A stretch of DNA of 64,000 nucleotides from Ketobacter sp964016105. Lineage in GTDB: Bacteria > Pseudomonadota > Gammaproteobacteria > Pseudomonadales > Ketobacteraceae. Position 1 is the first letter of the stretch. Every line of letters begins with the position of its first letter. The stretch covers positions 62,001 to 126,000 of the forward strand of contig CAXHEX010000010.1 of NCBI GenBank assembly GCA_964016105.1. The letters are read 5' to 3'. This document shows positions 33,125 to 42,578 of this stretch, piece after piece. The translations under genes were made by a program, and so were the position numbers. The notes under the pieces were generated by a model. It saw only the letters and a program-made list of their open reading frames with translations, did not search any database and was not told the origin of the DNA.

Positions 33125-33842
33125 ATTAACCGCCTCAAACCTGGCAAAAAGCTACAAAGGGCGAGCCGTAGTGGAAGATGTTTCCCTCTCCATCGAAAGC
33201 GGCCAGATCGTTGGGCTGCTTGGACCCAATGGCGCAGGTAAAACCACCTGTTTCTACATGATTATCGGAATAGTTCCCCAGGACAAAGGCCGCATAATAA
33301 TTGATGAAATGGAAATAACCCATCTACCCATGCACGGCAGAGCCGCAAAAGGCATTGGCTACCTACCCCAGGAAGCATCGGTTTTTCGTCGCCTGAAAGT
33401 GAAAGACAACATAATGGCTATTTTGGAAACCCGCAAAGACCTCAATAAAAAACAACGCCGGGAAAAACAGGAAAGCCTGCTGGAAGAATTTCATATTGGC
33501 CACATTGCAGATTCATTGGGTATGGCCCTGTCCGGTGGCGAACGCCGACGGGTAGAGATAGCCAGGGCTCTGGCCACGGATCCTGCCTTTATCTTACTGG
33601 ATGAGCCTTTTGCGGGAGTTGACCCTATTTCTGTTGCGGATATTAAACAAATCATCAGCCATCTAAAGGACCGGGGCCTGGGCGTGTTGATAACTGATCA
33701 CAATGTGCGTGACACCCTTGATATATGCGAGAAAGCCTTTATCGTAAGTGAAGGCCACATAATTGCAGAAGGCGAACCCGCATTAATTCTGCAAAACCAA
33801 AAAGTGAGAGAAGTTTATCTGGGCAACCAGTTCCAGATGTAA
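33117..33842 (+). CDS. lptB: LPS export ABC transporter ATPase LptB
   Basis: LptB is the ATPase of the LptB2FG complex that extracts LPS from the inner membrane. The 241-residue protein has Walker A GPNGAGKTTCFYMI near residues 36-49, a Q-loop in YLPQEASVFRRLKVKDNI, the signature LSGGERRRVEIARALA, Walker B FILLDEPFAGVDP and the H-loop LITDHNVRDTL. The LptB-type C-terminus ends VREVYLGNQFQM. The start overlaps lptA by 8 bp. About 240 bp without an identifiable gene separates it from rpoN. Confidence 0.96.
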   Translation: MSKLTASNLAKSYKGRAVVEDVSLSIESGQIVGLLGPNGAGKTTCFYMIIGIVPQDKGRIIIDEMEITHLPMHGRAAKGIGYLPQEASVFRRLKVKDNIMAILETRKDLNKKQRREKQESLLEEFHIGHIADSLGMALSGGERRRVEIARALATDPAFILLDEPFAGVDPISVADIKQIISHLKDRGLGVLITDHNVRDTLDICEKAFIVSEGHIIAEGEPALILQNQKVREVYLGNQFQM

Positions 33843-34084
33843 AAGTTCTAAGCAAACCCAGGCATGTAAATTGCTTTGCCGAGCCACAACTCTTACAATT
33901 AAACAACGCGATTCATCAGATAAGTGCTAACTTATTGAATTAGATTGCGATATTGACCGTTAAACAAGACAACCGAATGTGTTCGAAGTGCAGCCGATAT
34001 GCGGCGGACATCAAGCCTCAATGCCGCTGATTTGTAGACCGACTGTTAGTTGAAATCGTTAGAATTGAAGTTAAACGAGTATCA

Positions 34085-35704
34085 ATGAAGCCATCTTTAC
34101 AGCTTAAAATTGGGCAACACCTCACCATGACCCCGCAGTTGCAGCAGGCGATTCGCTTGTTACAACTGTCTACCCTGGATCTGCAAGCGGAGATCCAGGA
34201 AGCCCTCGACGCCAACCCACTTCTTGACGTAGACGAAAACACCCCCAACGAGCCTGAAAGCAGTAGCAACAACGAGCAAAAAACAGAACAGGAAGTGGTG
34301 GATTTCTCTAAGTCATCCGATAACAGCGGTGAAGCTAGCAATCAACAAAGCGAGGAAAGCTCCGTCGAACTGGAAGGTAAGGACATCCCGGATGACCTGC
34401 CAGTGGACAGCGATTGGGACACTCTGTACGACAGTTCCGGACCCAGTATGGGTAGCGGTAGCGCGGGCGCAGATGATGACTTCGATTTTGAGGGCCGCAA
34501 CAGCGCACCAGAATCTCTCTACGATAATTTAATGTGGCAACTTAATCTGACTCCCATGAATGATATCGATCGCATGATTGCCATCGCCATCGTGGAGGCC
34601 ATCGACAGTAAAGGTTACCTAAGCCAAAGCGTGGAAGAAATTCGTGACGGTGTTCTGGCGCAACAGGATGTGGTGGGCGACCTTATCCGTCTGCAGCGGG
34701 AAGAACTGGAAGCCATGGGAATTGAGCTACAGCAAGAAGATGCTGACAGCACTGAAGAGGATGAAGACAACAGCGATATTAGCCTGGGGGAAGTGCAGGC
34801 GGTATTACACCGAATACACCAATTCGATCCCCCCGGTGTGGGAGCACGGAACCTGCAAGAGTGCCTGAGTATTCAGCTCAAGCAACTGGACGATGACGAA
34901 CCATCCAAACAGGATGCCCTGCTGGTGGTAAATTCCTACATAGATGCCTTGGGCTCCCGAGATTTCACCACCATTATGCGCAAAGGCAAGCTCTCCGAGG
35001 GTCGCCTGAAAGACGCCATCGCTCTGATTCAAACCCTCAACCCACACCCGGGCTCCAACATCGAGCAAGATGACACCCAATACGTCATACCTGATGTGAT
35101 TGTGACCAAAGAAAAAGGCCGCTGGAAAGTGGAATTAAATCCCGATGCAACGCCACGACTGAGGGTCAATGGCAATTATGCATCCCTCATACAACGGGCA
35201 GACAACAGCAGTGAAAATACGTTTCTAAAAAATAATTTGCAGGAAGCCCGTTGGTTTATAAAGAGCTTACAGAGCCGCAATGAAACCCTACTCAAGGTGG
35301 CCACAAAGATCATTGAGCATCAAGTGGGTTTTCTGGAACACGGTGAGGAGGCCATGAAGCCATTGGTACTCCATGACATCGCAGAAGCGGTGAGCATGCA
35401 CGAATCCACCATATCAAGGGTCACCACTCAAAAGTTCATGCACACTCCCCGTGGAATTTTTGAGCTAAAGTACTTTTTCTCCAGCCATGTGAGCACCAGT
35501 TCGGGCGGCGAGTGCTCATCCACGGCAATACGGGCCATTATCAAAAAGCTGGTGGCTGCGGAAAATCCGAAAAAACCTTTGAGCGACAGCAAGATTGCCA
35601 ACATACTGGAGGAGCAGGATATCAAAGTGGCACGGCGAACCATTGCCAAATATCGAGAAGCCATGATGATTCCACCGTCGAACGAAAGAAAACGGCTGGT
35701 CTAA
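34085..35704 (+). CDS. rpoN: RNA polymerase sigma-54 factor
   Basis: RpoN directs polymerase to -24/-12 promoters and needs enhancer-binding activators; it controls nitrogen, motility and other functions. The 539-residue protein has a Gln/Leu-rich region I (MKPSLQLKIGQHLTMTPQ), a long acidic region II (about 45-140), the core-binding domain, a helix-turn-helix (EAVSMHESTISRVTTQKF) and the C-terminal RpoN box VARRTIAKYRE. It is followed by hpf, ptsN, rapZ and ptsO, the classic rpoN cluster. Confidence 0.97.
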   Translation: MKPSLQLKIGQHLTMTPQLQQAIRLLQLSTLDLQAEIQEALDANPLLDVDENTPNEPESSSNNEQKTEQEVVDFSKSSDNSGEASNQQSEESSVELEGKDIPDDLPVDSDWDTLYDSSGPSMGSGSAGADDDFDFEGRNSAPESLYDNLMWQLNLTPMNDIDRMIAIAIVEAIDSKGYLSQSVEEIRDGVLAQQDVVGDLIRLQREELEAMGIELQQEDADSTEEDEDNSDISLGEVQAVLHRIHQFDPPGVGARNLQECLSIQLKQLDDDEPSKQDALLVVNSYIDALGSRDFTTIMRKGKLSEGRLKDAIALIQTLNPHPGSNIEQDDTQYVIPDVIVTKEKGRWKVELNPDATPRLRVNGNYASLIQRADNSSENTFLKNNLQEARWFIKSLQSRNETLLKVATKIIEHQVGFLEHGEEAMKPLVLHDIAEAVSMHESTISRVTTQKFMHTPRGIFELKYFFSSHVSTSSGGECSSTAIRAIIKKLVAAENPKKPLSDSKIANILEEQDIKVARRTIAKYREAMMIPPSNERKRLV

Positions 35705-35743
35705 AACTCAAGCATCAATAAAACCACAACTAAGGAGTGGCCT

Positions 35744-36031
35744 ATGCAAATCAACATCAGCGGACATCACGTAGAGGTTACCGATTCCATGAAAGACTAC
35801 GTTTCCGACAAATTGCAAAAGCTGGAGCGACATAGCGACGCAATCACTAGCGTTCAAGCCATCCTGAGCGTTGAAAAGAACCGCCAGAAAGCGGAAGCCC
35901 GCATTCACGTGAAAGGCGCAGACCTATTCGCCAACGCGGAATCAGAAGATATGTACGCTGCCATAGACCAAATGGCAGATAAACTGGATAGACAAGTACT
36001 TAAACACAAAGAGAAAACGAAAAGCTGGTAA
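35744..36031 (+). CDS. hpf: Ribosome hibernation promoting factor, short form
   Basis: Short HPF binds the 30S head in stationary phase and, with RMF, promotes 100S ribosome dimers. The 95-residue product has the beta-alpha-beta layout with ISGHHVEVTDSMKDYVSDKL at the start and EDMYAAIDQMADKLDRQVLKHK at the end. It lacks the long-form dimerisation domain. A textbook TAAGGAGTGG lies upstream of the ATG. Position right after rpoN supports the call. Confidence 0.95.
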   Translation: MQINISGHHVEVTDSMKDYVSDKLQKLERHSDAITSVQAILSVEKNRQKAEARIHVKGADLFANAESEDMYAAIDQMADKLDRQVLKHKEKTKSW

Positions 36032-36062
36032 TTCAGTCATTCACTACGGAGCCCCTACTCCA

Positions 36063-36515
36063 ATGGAACTAGCTGACATCTTGAGCCCGGACCGCGTCTT
36101 TGCAGACGTATCCGGTGGCAGCAAAAAAAAGGTTTTGGAAACCGCTGCTGGGCTAATCGCCCAGCAGTTACCTGAGCTGGATGCCAACGAGCTGTTTGAT
36201 AGCTTTATCTCCCGGGAAAAACTTGGCAGTACCGGTTTGGGCCTGGGTGTCGCCATACCCCATTGCAGAGCAAATCACTGCTCCACTGCCATTGGCAGCT
36301 TCTTTAAATTATCTTCCAGTGTGGATTTCGACGCCATTGACCAGGTGCCGGTTGACATGCTGTTCGTGCTTCTGGTTCCGCAAGACGCCAATCAAGAGCA
36401 CCTTAACATCCTGGCAAAAATCGCCGCGCTGTTCAGTGATGACAAACGCCGTGAACAAATTCGAGATCTGGAGGATGTCCACGGCATTTACGACGCACTG
36501 GTAACGCCCCTATGA
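36063..36515 (+). CDS. ptsN: Nitrogen PTS enzyme IIA (PtsN)
   Basis: PtsN (EIIA-Ntr) is the last phospho-acceptor of the nitrogen-related PTS and regulates K+ uptake and other targets. The 150-residue PTS_EIIA type-2 domain contains REKLGSTGLGLGVAIPHCRA with the phosphorylatable H67, and a LLVPQDANQEHLNILAKIAALF segment. It lies between hpf and rapZ and overlaps rapZ by 4 bp (ATGA). Its partner NPr (ptsO) is two genes downstream. Confidence 0.96.
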   Translation: MELADILSPDRVFADVSGGSKKKVLETAAGLIAQQLPELDANELFDSFISREKLGSTGLGLGVAIPHCRANHCSTAIGSFFKLSSSVDFDAIDQVPVDMLFVLLVPQDANQEHLNILAKIAALFSDDKRREQIRDLEDVHGIYDALVTPL

Positions 36516-37363
36516 AACTCATCGTAATCAGCGGTCGATCCGGTTCCGGCAAAACCACTGCTTTACATGTATTAGAAGATCTAGGGTTCTACTGTGTTGA
36601 TAATTTGCCCGTCACTCTGCTGCGCGACCTTATGAGAGAGCTGGCCACCGGGAGAACGACTCCCATTACCGATGTGGCCATAGGCATAGATGCGCGTAAC
36701 AGTGCCGACCAACTACAAAAGCTACCCAACGTATTGCAAAACCTGTCACTGGATGGCGTCAGTAGCCAGGTTATCTACCTGGATGCCAGTGATGAAAACC
36801 TTATAAAACGCTTTAGTGAAACCCGGCGCAAGCACCCCATCAGTGACGACAGACATACTCTCAAAGAGGCCATCAGTCGCGAGCGAGAGATGCTCAACCC
36901 AGTGGCATCCAGCGCCAGCCTAATAATAGATACCAGCAACCTCACCATTCACGAGCTCAGGGAACAGATACGCAGAAGAGTGGCCGAGGACAGCGAAGGG
37001 ATGGCCATCTTGTTCCAATCCTTCGGTTTCAAAAACGGGGTGCCCACGGACGCTGACCTGGTATTTGACGTGCGCTGCCTGCCCAACCCCCATTGGGTGA
37101 TTGGCTTACGCAGTAAAACCGGCCGGGACCAAGCTGTGGTGGAGTTTTTACAGGGCCACAAATCCGTAACCGATATGGTCAATGATATTGGCGCATTTTT
37201 ATTAAAATGGTTACCCACCTTCGCCGCTAATAACCGAAGCTATATGACCATTGCCGTAGGTTGCACCGGTGGCCAGCATCGATCTGTTTACGTAACCGAG
37301 CAATTACGTAGCCAGTTCAAGAGTAAATTTAATAATGTTCAAGCGCGCCACAGAGAACTGTAG
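36512..37363 (+). CDS. rapZ: RNase adapter protein RapZ
   Basis: In enterics RapZ binds GlmZ/GlmY small RNAs and guides RNase E, coupling glucosamine 6-phosphate level to GlmS. The 283-residue protein has an N-terminal P-loop (ISGRSGSGKTTALHVLEDLG, lysine at 14), a Walker B-like region, and the C-terminal RNA-binding domain with DLVFDVRCLPNPHW, then GCTGGQHRSVYV near the end. Start overlaps ptsN. Whether GlmZ-like RNAs exist here cannot be judged from this window. Confidence 0.95.
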   Translation: MKLIVISGRSGSGKTTALHVLEDLGFYCVDNLPVTLLRDLMRELATGRTTPITDVAIGIDARNSADQLQKLPNVLQNLSLDGVSSQVIYLDASDENLIKRFSETRRKHPISDDRHTLKEAISREREMLNPVASSASLIIDTSNLTIHELREQIRRRVAEDSEGMAILFQSFGFKNGVPTDADLVFDVRCLPNPHWVIGLRSKTGRDQAVVEFLQGHKSVTDMVNDIGAFLLKWLPTFAANNRSYMTIAVGCTGGQHRSVYVTEQLRSQFKSKFNNVQARHREL

Positions 37364-37396
37364 TTTCGCTGACTCTGAGGGATCCACTGACAAACT

Positions 37397-37669
37397 ATGC
37401 ACATTGAAAAGCAAATCACCATCATCAATAAACTGGGCTTGCACGCACGGGCTGCCTCTAAACTGGTGGGCCTGGCTTCACGCTTCGAGAGCACCATTAC
37501 ATTGGACAGAGAGGGCCAGCATGCAGACGCAAAAAGTATTATGTCTGTGCTAATGCTGGCAGCGAGTAAAGGTTCCGTGCTCACCGTAAGCGTGAGTGGT
37601 GGAGATGCAGAGCAAGCACTGTCTGAGCTAGAACAATTAATTAACAACCGATTCGACGAAGCCGAATAA
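37397..37669 (+). CDS. ptsO: Phosphocarrier protein NPr (HPr-like)
   Basis: NPr relays phosphate from PtsP (EI-Ntr) to PtsN. The 90-residue HPr-fold protein has the active-site motif NKLGLHARAASKL with H16, and ADAKSIMSVLMLAASKG in the region where Gram-positive HPr carries the regulatory serine. It closes the rpoN-hpf-ptsN-rapZ-ptsO cluster. I see no clear terminator before mgtE, 120 bp downstream. Confidence 0.95.
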   Translation: MHIEKQITIINKLGLHARAASKLVGLASRFESTITLDREGQHADAKSIMSVLMLAASKGSVLTVSVSGGDAEQALSELEQLINNRFDEAE

Positions 37670-37791
37670 ACATTTCTGGCTAGTTACCATTTCTATCAGT
37701 ACAATTTCGCCACCAGACACCCATCGCTTTTCGGTAGAAGTTCTATACTGACACAGCTGCCATTCAATATTTCTCAACATAGGAGGAGATC

Positions 37792-39150
37792 ATGGATTTA
37801 AATCAATCCAGCGTTGAAACCCAAGATCAACTCCTTCAATTTCGTGCCGCATTAGACGCTGGCACCTTCAATACAGTACGGCAGATGTTACGGGGCATGT
37901 CCCCCGGCGAAATCGCCATGCTGATTGAGTCATCGCCACCCCGCGAACGAAATTTACTGTGGCAGCTGATTCCCGTTGAAGAAGAAGGCGAGGTGCTGCT
38001 GTATCTCAACGACGAGATCGCCGCCCATTTTCTCCGCCACCGAGACACCGAAGAAATCATCAGTGCAGTGGAAGGATTCGAAGCCGATGATTTTGCAGAC
38101 TTGCTGCAAGAACTGCCCGAAACCGTCATGCGACGGGTGCTGGAATCCCTTGACGATCAAAATCGTCACCGCATAGAGACCATACTCTCCTATTCTGAAG
38201 ATGAAGCCGGTGGCTTGATGAGCACCGACATCATTACCATCCGTCCCGATATCACTCTGGATGTGGTGTTACGATATTTACGTCGGCATGAAACATTACC
38301 GGATTCCACCGACACCCTTTACGCCGTGGATCGTGCTGGCAAATTGGTGGGGGCTCTCTCCTTAACTTCATTGCTCACTAAAGACCCTGGCATTAGCGTG
38401 CGGGAAGCCATGGACACCGATGCCGATGCCATTCTGGTGGACACGCCCACCAAAGAAGTGGCACTGGCCTTTGAGCGCGAAGACCTGGTTACGGCGCCAG
38501 TGGTGGATGAAAATGGTTTACTGCTGGGCCGAATCACTGTGGATGATGTCTTGGATGTGATTCGGGAAGAAGCCGACCATTCTCTCATGGGGATGGCGGG
38601 CCTGGACGACTATGAAGATACCTTCGCCCCCGTTTGGAAAACCACCCGCAGACGGGCCGTATGGTTGGGCATTAACCTGTTAACCGCTTTTCTGGCATCG
38701 GGGGTTATTGGCCTGTTCGAAGGCACCCTGGAGAAGGTAGTGGCCCTGGCCATTCTAATGCCTATCGTCGCCAGTATGGGGGGCATCGCAGGCAACCAGA
38801 CCCTTACCCTGGTGATACGGGGTATGGCACTGGGTCAAGTGGGCTCGGCCAACGCTCGTTGGCTTCTCAACAAAGAGATGGCCGTGGGCTTTCTCAACGG
38901 CGTAATGTGGTCATTGGTGGTGGGCGTGGTGGCATCCACCTGGTTCCAAGACCCACTTTTAGGCCTGGTGTTGGGGGCGGCCATGATAATCAACCTGTTA
39001 GTGGCGGCTGCCGCGGGAGCCTCCCTTCCTCTATTCCTGAAAAAAATAGGCATTGACCCCGCACTGTCGGGAGGCGTTATTCTCACTACTATCACCGATG
39101 TGGTGGGATTCTGCTCGTTTTTAGGCCTTGCGACGGTTCTTTACACTTAG
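37792..39150 (+). CDS. mgtE: Magnesium transporter MgtE
   Basis: MgtE is a dimeric, Mg2+-gated Mg2+ channel of the inner membrane. The 452-residue protein has an N-domain of helical MgtE repeats (from about residue 30, including LQELPETVMRRVLESL), a tandem CBS domain (EAGGLMSTDIITIRPD to DDVLDVIREEADH), a plug helix and five membrane helices (about 285-452). It has the pore-family sequence PIVASMGGIAGNQTLTLVIRG. An AGGAGGAGAT ribosome site precedes the ATG. It is not part of the usual Pseudomonas order. Confidence 0.95.
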   Translation: MDLNQSSVETQDQLLQFRAALDAGTFNTVRQMLRGMSPGEIAMLIESSPPRERNLLWQLIPVEEEGEVLLYLNDEIAAHFLRHRDTEEIISAVEGFEADDFADLLQELPETVMRRVLESLDDQNRHRIETILSYSEDEAGGLMSTDIITIRPDITLDVVLRYLRRHETLPDSTDTLYAVDRAGKLVGALSLTSLLTKDPGISVREAMDTDADAILVDTPTKEVALAFEREDLVTAPVVDENGLLLGRITVDDVLDVIREEADHSLMGMAGLDDYEDTFAPVWKTTRRRAVWLGINLLTAFLASGVIGLFEGTLEKVVALAILMPIVASMGGIAGNQTLTLVIRGMALGQVGSANARWLLNKEMAVGFLNGVMWSLVVGVVASTWFQDPLLGLVLGAAMIINLLVAAAAGASLPLFLKKIGIDPALSGGVILTTITDVVGFCSFLGLATVLYT

Positions 39151-39353
39151 CACCCGTTCCCCTCAAGATCGTGGCACTGTATCCACAAGTGCACCTTTTC
39201 CAGCCCTTTTTGTTTCCAATCTCACCCTGCAGCCAAACCAATTAAAATTAAAAAAATGACTAAAAGTCTCTGAAAATTTAGGCATTAATGTAAAAACCGG
39301 CTAAACCTAATAAAGGTGTTTGCGTAATTGCAGAATAAAGCAAGGAGACAAGA

Positions 39354-40640
39354 ATGAAACATCACACCTTTAAATTGGGCTGTCTGGCCGCAGCGATGGC
39401 GTTTGGAGCTGGAAATGCCACAGCAGCAGATATGCGTATTGATGGCTTTGCTTCGCTGTATTATGGCCAGGCGATCGAAGACGAAGGCGGGTCCACTTTC
39501 GCAGATAAAGCCTACGGAGATTAAGCAGATTTTCAACAGGATTCCACCTACGGAATTCAGTTTCGTGCAGACCTGGAAAACGGGCTGTCGGCCACTGCGC
39601 AAATTTTAGGCAAAGGCATTAATAGCTTCGAAGCCAATGTTGCCTGGGCTTACTTTACTTATCAGATTAACGACAGTTTTTCCGTGAAAGGTGGTCGTCA
39701 ACGACTGCCCTATTTCCTGTATTCCGATTTCCTGGATGTGGGTTACGCCTATCACTGGATTTCACCCCCTTCTGAAGTTTATGCGGTAGGTGGTTTTGAC
39801 AACCTGGACGGGGTGAACCTTGAGTACTTTGGCAACTGGGGCGACGCCACGTCGCGAATCAACTTGATGTTTGGTGGCACCTCCGTTGATTCTACCCAAG
39901 ACTTTTCTGTGGACACTCGTAATCACTGGTTGATTAGCTGGGACCTTAACTGGAACTGGCTTACTCTTCACATGTCCTACAGTGAAACCAGTACCACTGT
40001 CTCCGCCATCAACGACGCCGCGGACGCCATCGCCGGAGTCATGGCCGGTGCAGGCTTCCCTCTGACAGCCGAACAATACGATGCCTTAACGGTGGATAAT
40101 GACAAGGGTAACTTCGCCGGTATTGGTTTAATCGCCGACTTTGGCGACTGGTTTGCCGGAGCCGAGTGGACCACGGCGGGCATCAAAGATACCGTTATCA
40201 ATACCGAAAAGGATGCTTGGTTCGTTACAGGCGGTTATCGCTATGACAAGTTTACCATCAGCTTAACCTACGCAAATTACGACGTACCCAATGACTCCAT
40301 CGGCTATGACGCTCTTGCGGCGGATCAAATACCGCTACTGCCAGGCACCCAGGACGTTAACTTCTTTTTGGACCAAGCTATAGCAGCAGCATCAAACCCA
40401 GCCAGTGGTGCGTATAGCCCTTTCACCTCCTTCTCACTGACCTCTCTTCAAGACAGCCTCGTGAACGCGGTCATGCTTGGGGGATACGAAGCAGACTCCT
40501 ATAACATCACCGTTCGTTACGACTTTCACCCTTCTGCCGCATTCAAGTTCGACTACACCGCAGAAGAGGCCACCTATTACCACACGGGCCGAAACATAGA
40601 ACCTCAACTGGTTCGTATGGGCGTGGACTTGGTATTTTAA
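39354..40640 (+). pseudogene. Outer-membrane porin gene interrupted by an in-frame TAA
   Basis: Read through one stop, this frame encodes a 428-codon porin-like protein. It opens with a signal peptide (MKHHTFKLGCLAAAMAFGAG, cleavage after ATAA) and continues RIDGFASLYYGQA, long amphipathic beta-strand stretches with Trp/Tyr girdles, and an outer-membrane C-terminus ending VDLVF. Codon 57 (39522-39524) is TAA in an otherwise clean frame. One base change, for example from GAA or CAA, would create it. AAGGAGAC lies upstream of the ATG. Downstream frame integrity suggests a recent mutation, a sequence error or suppression. The remaining open part from about 39525 has no signal peptide, so without read-through the gene is dead. 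The substrate is unknown; it is followed by a phosphate-binding-like gene. Confidence 0.8.
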
Positions 40641-40652
40641 GGAGTGATAACA

Positions 40653-41072
40653 ATGAACTATATTAAACACAGCTTATCCGTTCTCACATTCCTTTTTATT
40701 TCCAGCGTTGCCATGGCAGAGGTGGCCGTTATCGTTCACCCATCCAATAGTGATGCAATCAGCCAAGGGGATATTTCAAAAATCTATTTGGGGAAAATCA
40801 AGAAATTTCCCGGTGGGAAACAAGCCCTACCCCTGGATAAATCCGAAGGTGAGGCTCTTCGAGTTCAGTTTTTGGATAAAGTGGTAAAGAAAAGCGAACA
40901 GCAGATGAAATCCTATTGGTCGCGTTTGATCTTTACTGGCAAAGGCGTGCCACCCAAAATTTTAAGCAGCGACGCAGAAATTGTTGAAACGGTTTCTCGT
41001 AACCCGGATGCCATCGGCTATGTGGACTCCAGCTCAGTGAACGACAGTGTCAAGGTGATTCTGGCTTTCTAA
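40653..41072 (+). CDS. Small periplasmic phosphate-binding-like (PstS-like) protein
   Basis: A 139-residue exported protein with a clear signal peptide (SLSVLTFLFISSVAMA, cleavage near residue 22). It contains one half-size PBP-like domain related to phosphate ABC transporter substrate-binding proteins: EVAVIVHPSNSDAISQGDISKIYLGK, then LPLDKSEGEALRVQFLDKV, and NPDAIGYVDSSSV near the end. It lacks the second lobe and any ABC partner genes. It lies 12 bp after the porin frame with AAGGAG before the ATG, so the two form an operon. The function of such stand-alone proteins is not established. Confidence 0.85.
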   Translation: MNYIKHSLSVLTFLFISSVAMAEVAVIVHPSNSDAISQGDISKIYLGKIKKFPGGKQALPLDKSEGEALRVQFLDKVVKKSEQQMKSYWSRLIFTGKGVPPKILSSDAEIVETVSRNPDAIGYVDSSSVNDSVKVILAF

Positions 41073-41097
41073 TTTGGCTACTGAATCGAGCATCATC

Positions 41098-41127
41098 TAA
41101 AGAACCTCCCTCCGTGGAGGTTCTTTA
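41098..41127. terminator. Bidirectional terminator between the PstS-like gene and pmbA
   Basis: An 11-bp perfect stem, AAAGAACCTCC with GGAGGTTCTTT, around a 6-nt loop, flanked by A and T runs on each side. It can end both the plus-strand porin operon and the minus-strand pmbA transcript. Confidence 0.85.
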
Positions 41128-41148
41128 ACTTTAGGTCTTTTAAAACAA

Positions 41149-42471
41149 TTATTTCCCGGCTACGGTCATAGCCTCCACGAGAATGGAGCCCACTTGAATA
41201 TTGCCCCGCGCATCCACATCGTCTGCCACCCCCACCAGATTCTTAAACATATCTTGTAAATTACCAGCGATGGTAATTTCAGAAACCGGGTATTGGATCT
41301 CACCGTTTTCCACCCAAAAACCGGCGGCACCCCGGGAGTAATGGCCACTGACAATATTCACCCCCTGGCCCATCACTTGAGTCACCAATAACCCACGCCC
41401 CATTTGTTTCAGCAATTCTTTATACTCATGGGAGTGCGAGCAGCGTAAATTGCGCACCCCGCCGGCATTGGCGGTGCTGTCCATTCCCAGCTTGCGTCCG
41501 GAATAGGTACTTAAGACGTAACTGGCCAATACACCACCATCAACAAAGCTTTTTTCACGGGTGGCTAAGCCGTCGCCATCAATGGGCGAGCTGGCTACAC
41601 CCTGCACTAATTGAGGCTCTTCCCATACATTCATCCAATCTGGAAACACTTTCTTTGATAGGTGTTCCTCTAAGAAAGAAGCGTGCCGATACAAACTACC
41701 ACCGGATATGGCGGCAATAAAATGCCCAAGCAAGCCCCCTGCAATTTCCGCCGCAAACATCACCGGGTATTGGCCCGTGGGGGCTGACACACTGCCTAAT
41801 CTGCTAGCACCTCTTACTGCGGCTTTTTCACCAACGAACTCAGCCTTTGGCAGTTGAGTAGCATCGCAGTGGCTTTGGGACCACCCGCCTCTCTCCATGC
41901 TTTCGGAATCTTTTGCGATTAGGGCACACCCCAATGAGTGGCGGGTCTGGGGGTAAGCCACAACCAGACCATGGCTGTTACCGTAGGCCCTGGCCGACTC
42001 CACCGTGGCCACTGATGCCCCGTCACTGTTCTCTATATGGGGTTGCCCCAAACCGGCCGACTCACAGGCTAGGGCCAGTTCAATAGCCTGGTCTGTATTC
42101 AAGCTCCAGGGGTGGTGCAGATCCAAACCCACAATCTCACGGGCCATCAAACCGGCGTCGGCCAATCCGGAACAGGGATCCGGTGCGGTATAACGGGCTA
42201 TATCCAAAGCGGCGGCAACCGCCTGGCCTACGGCCTGTTCCGAAAAATCCGATGTGGAAGCACTGCCCTTCTTGCCGTTCAAATACACGCTGATGCCAAA
42301 GCCGTGATTGCGGGTGAACTCCACTTGATCCACCGCAGACTGACGCACGTTAACCACCAGGCCCTGGTCCAGGTAGGCCGCCACTTCGGCGCTGGCATTG
42401 GCCTTGGCAACCAAATCCAATGCCAGATGAATACGTTTTTTTAAGGTTTGCAAATCTGTTTCTATTTCCAT
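41149..42471 (-). CDS. pmbA: Metalloprotease-like subunit PmbA (TldE)
   Basis: PmbA/TldE is the partner of TldD in a heterodimeric peptidase that degrades unfolded peptides and matures some ribosomal peptides and antitoxins. The 440-residue protein has the U62-family features TRNHGFGISVYLNGKKGSAS, a HSLGCALIAKD segment and the C-terminal GNIQVGSILVEAM, but no HExxxH motif. That matches its role as the non-catalytic subunit. tldD lies nearby, on the other side of yjgA. ATG at 42471. Confidence 0.94.
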   Translation of the reverse strand: MEIETDLQTLKKRIHLALDLVAKANASAEVAAYLDQGLVVNVRQSAVDQVEFTRNHGFGISVYLNGKKGSASTSDFSEQAVGQAVAAALDIARYTAPDPCSGLADAGLMAREIVGLDLHHPWSLNTDQAIELALACESAGLGQPHIENSDGASVATVESARAYGNSHGLVVAYPQTRHSLGCALIAKDSESMERGGWSQSHCDATQLPKAEFVGEKAAVRGASRLGSVSAPTGQYPVMFAAEIAGGLLGHFIAAISGGSLYRHASFLEEHLSKKVFPDWMNVWEEPQLVQGVASSPIDGDGLATREKSFVDGGVLASYVLSTYSGRKLGMDSTANAGGVRNLRCSHSHEYKELLKQMGRGLLVTQVMGQGVNIVSGHYSRGAAGFWVENGEIQYPVSEITIAGNLQDMFKNLVGVADDVDARGNIQVGSILVEAMTVAGK

Positions 42472-42512
42472 AGTTCTGGAATCCTGCGGCCCAAGGAGCC
42501 TTTTTACACCTA

Positions 42513-42521
42513 TGTTATAAT
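42513..42521 (+). promoter_or_regulatory. Extended -10 promoter for yjgA
   Basis: TGTTATAAT: a perfect TATAAT with the TGN extension, 57 bp before the yjgA ATG. The -35 region at 17 bp (AAGGAG) is not conserved, which an extended -10 can tolerate. Confidence 0.55.
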
Positions 42522-42578
42522 CTCAACACACTAACCTAACAGCCTGTTAATTATACTCGGATCAAGAACCCTTATCGT

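Noticed and set aside
39522..39524. TAA in the porin read as a recoded amino acid
   Set aside because: Selenocysteine and pyrrolysine use TGA and TAG, and nothing around the site resembles a recoding element; mutation or error is simpler.
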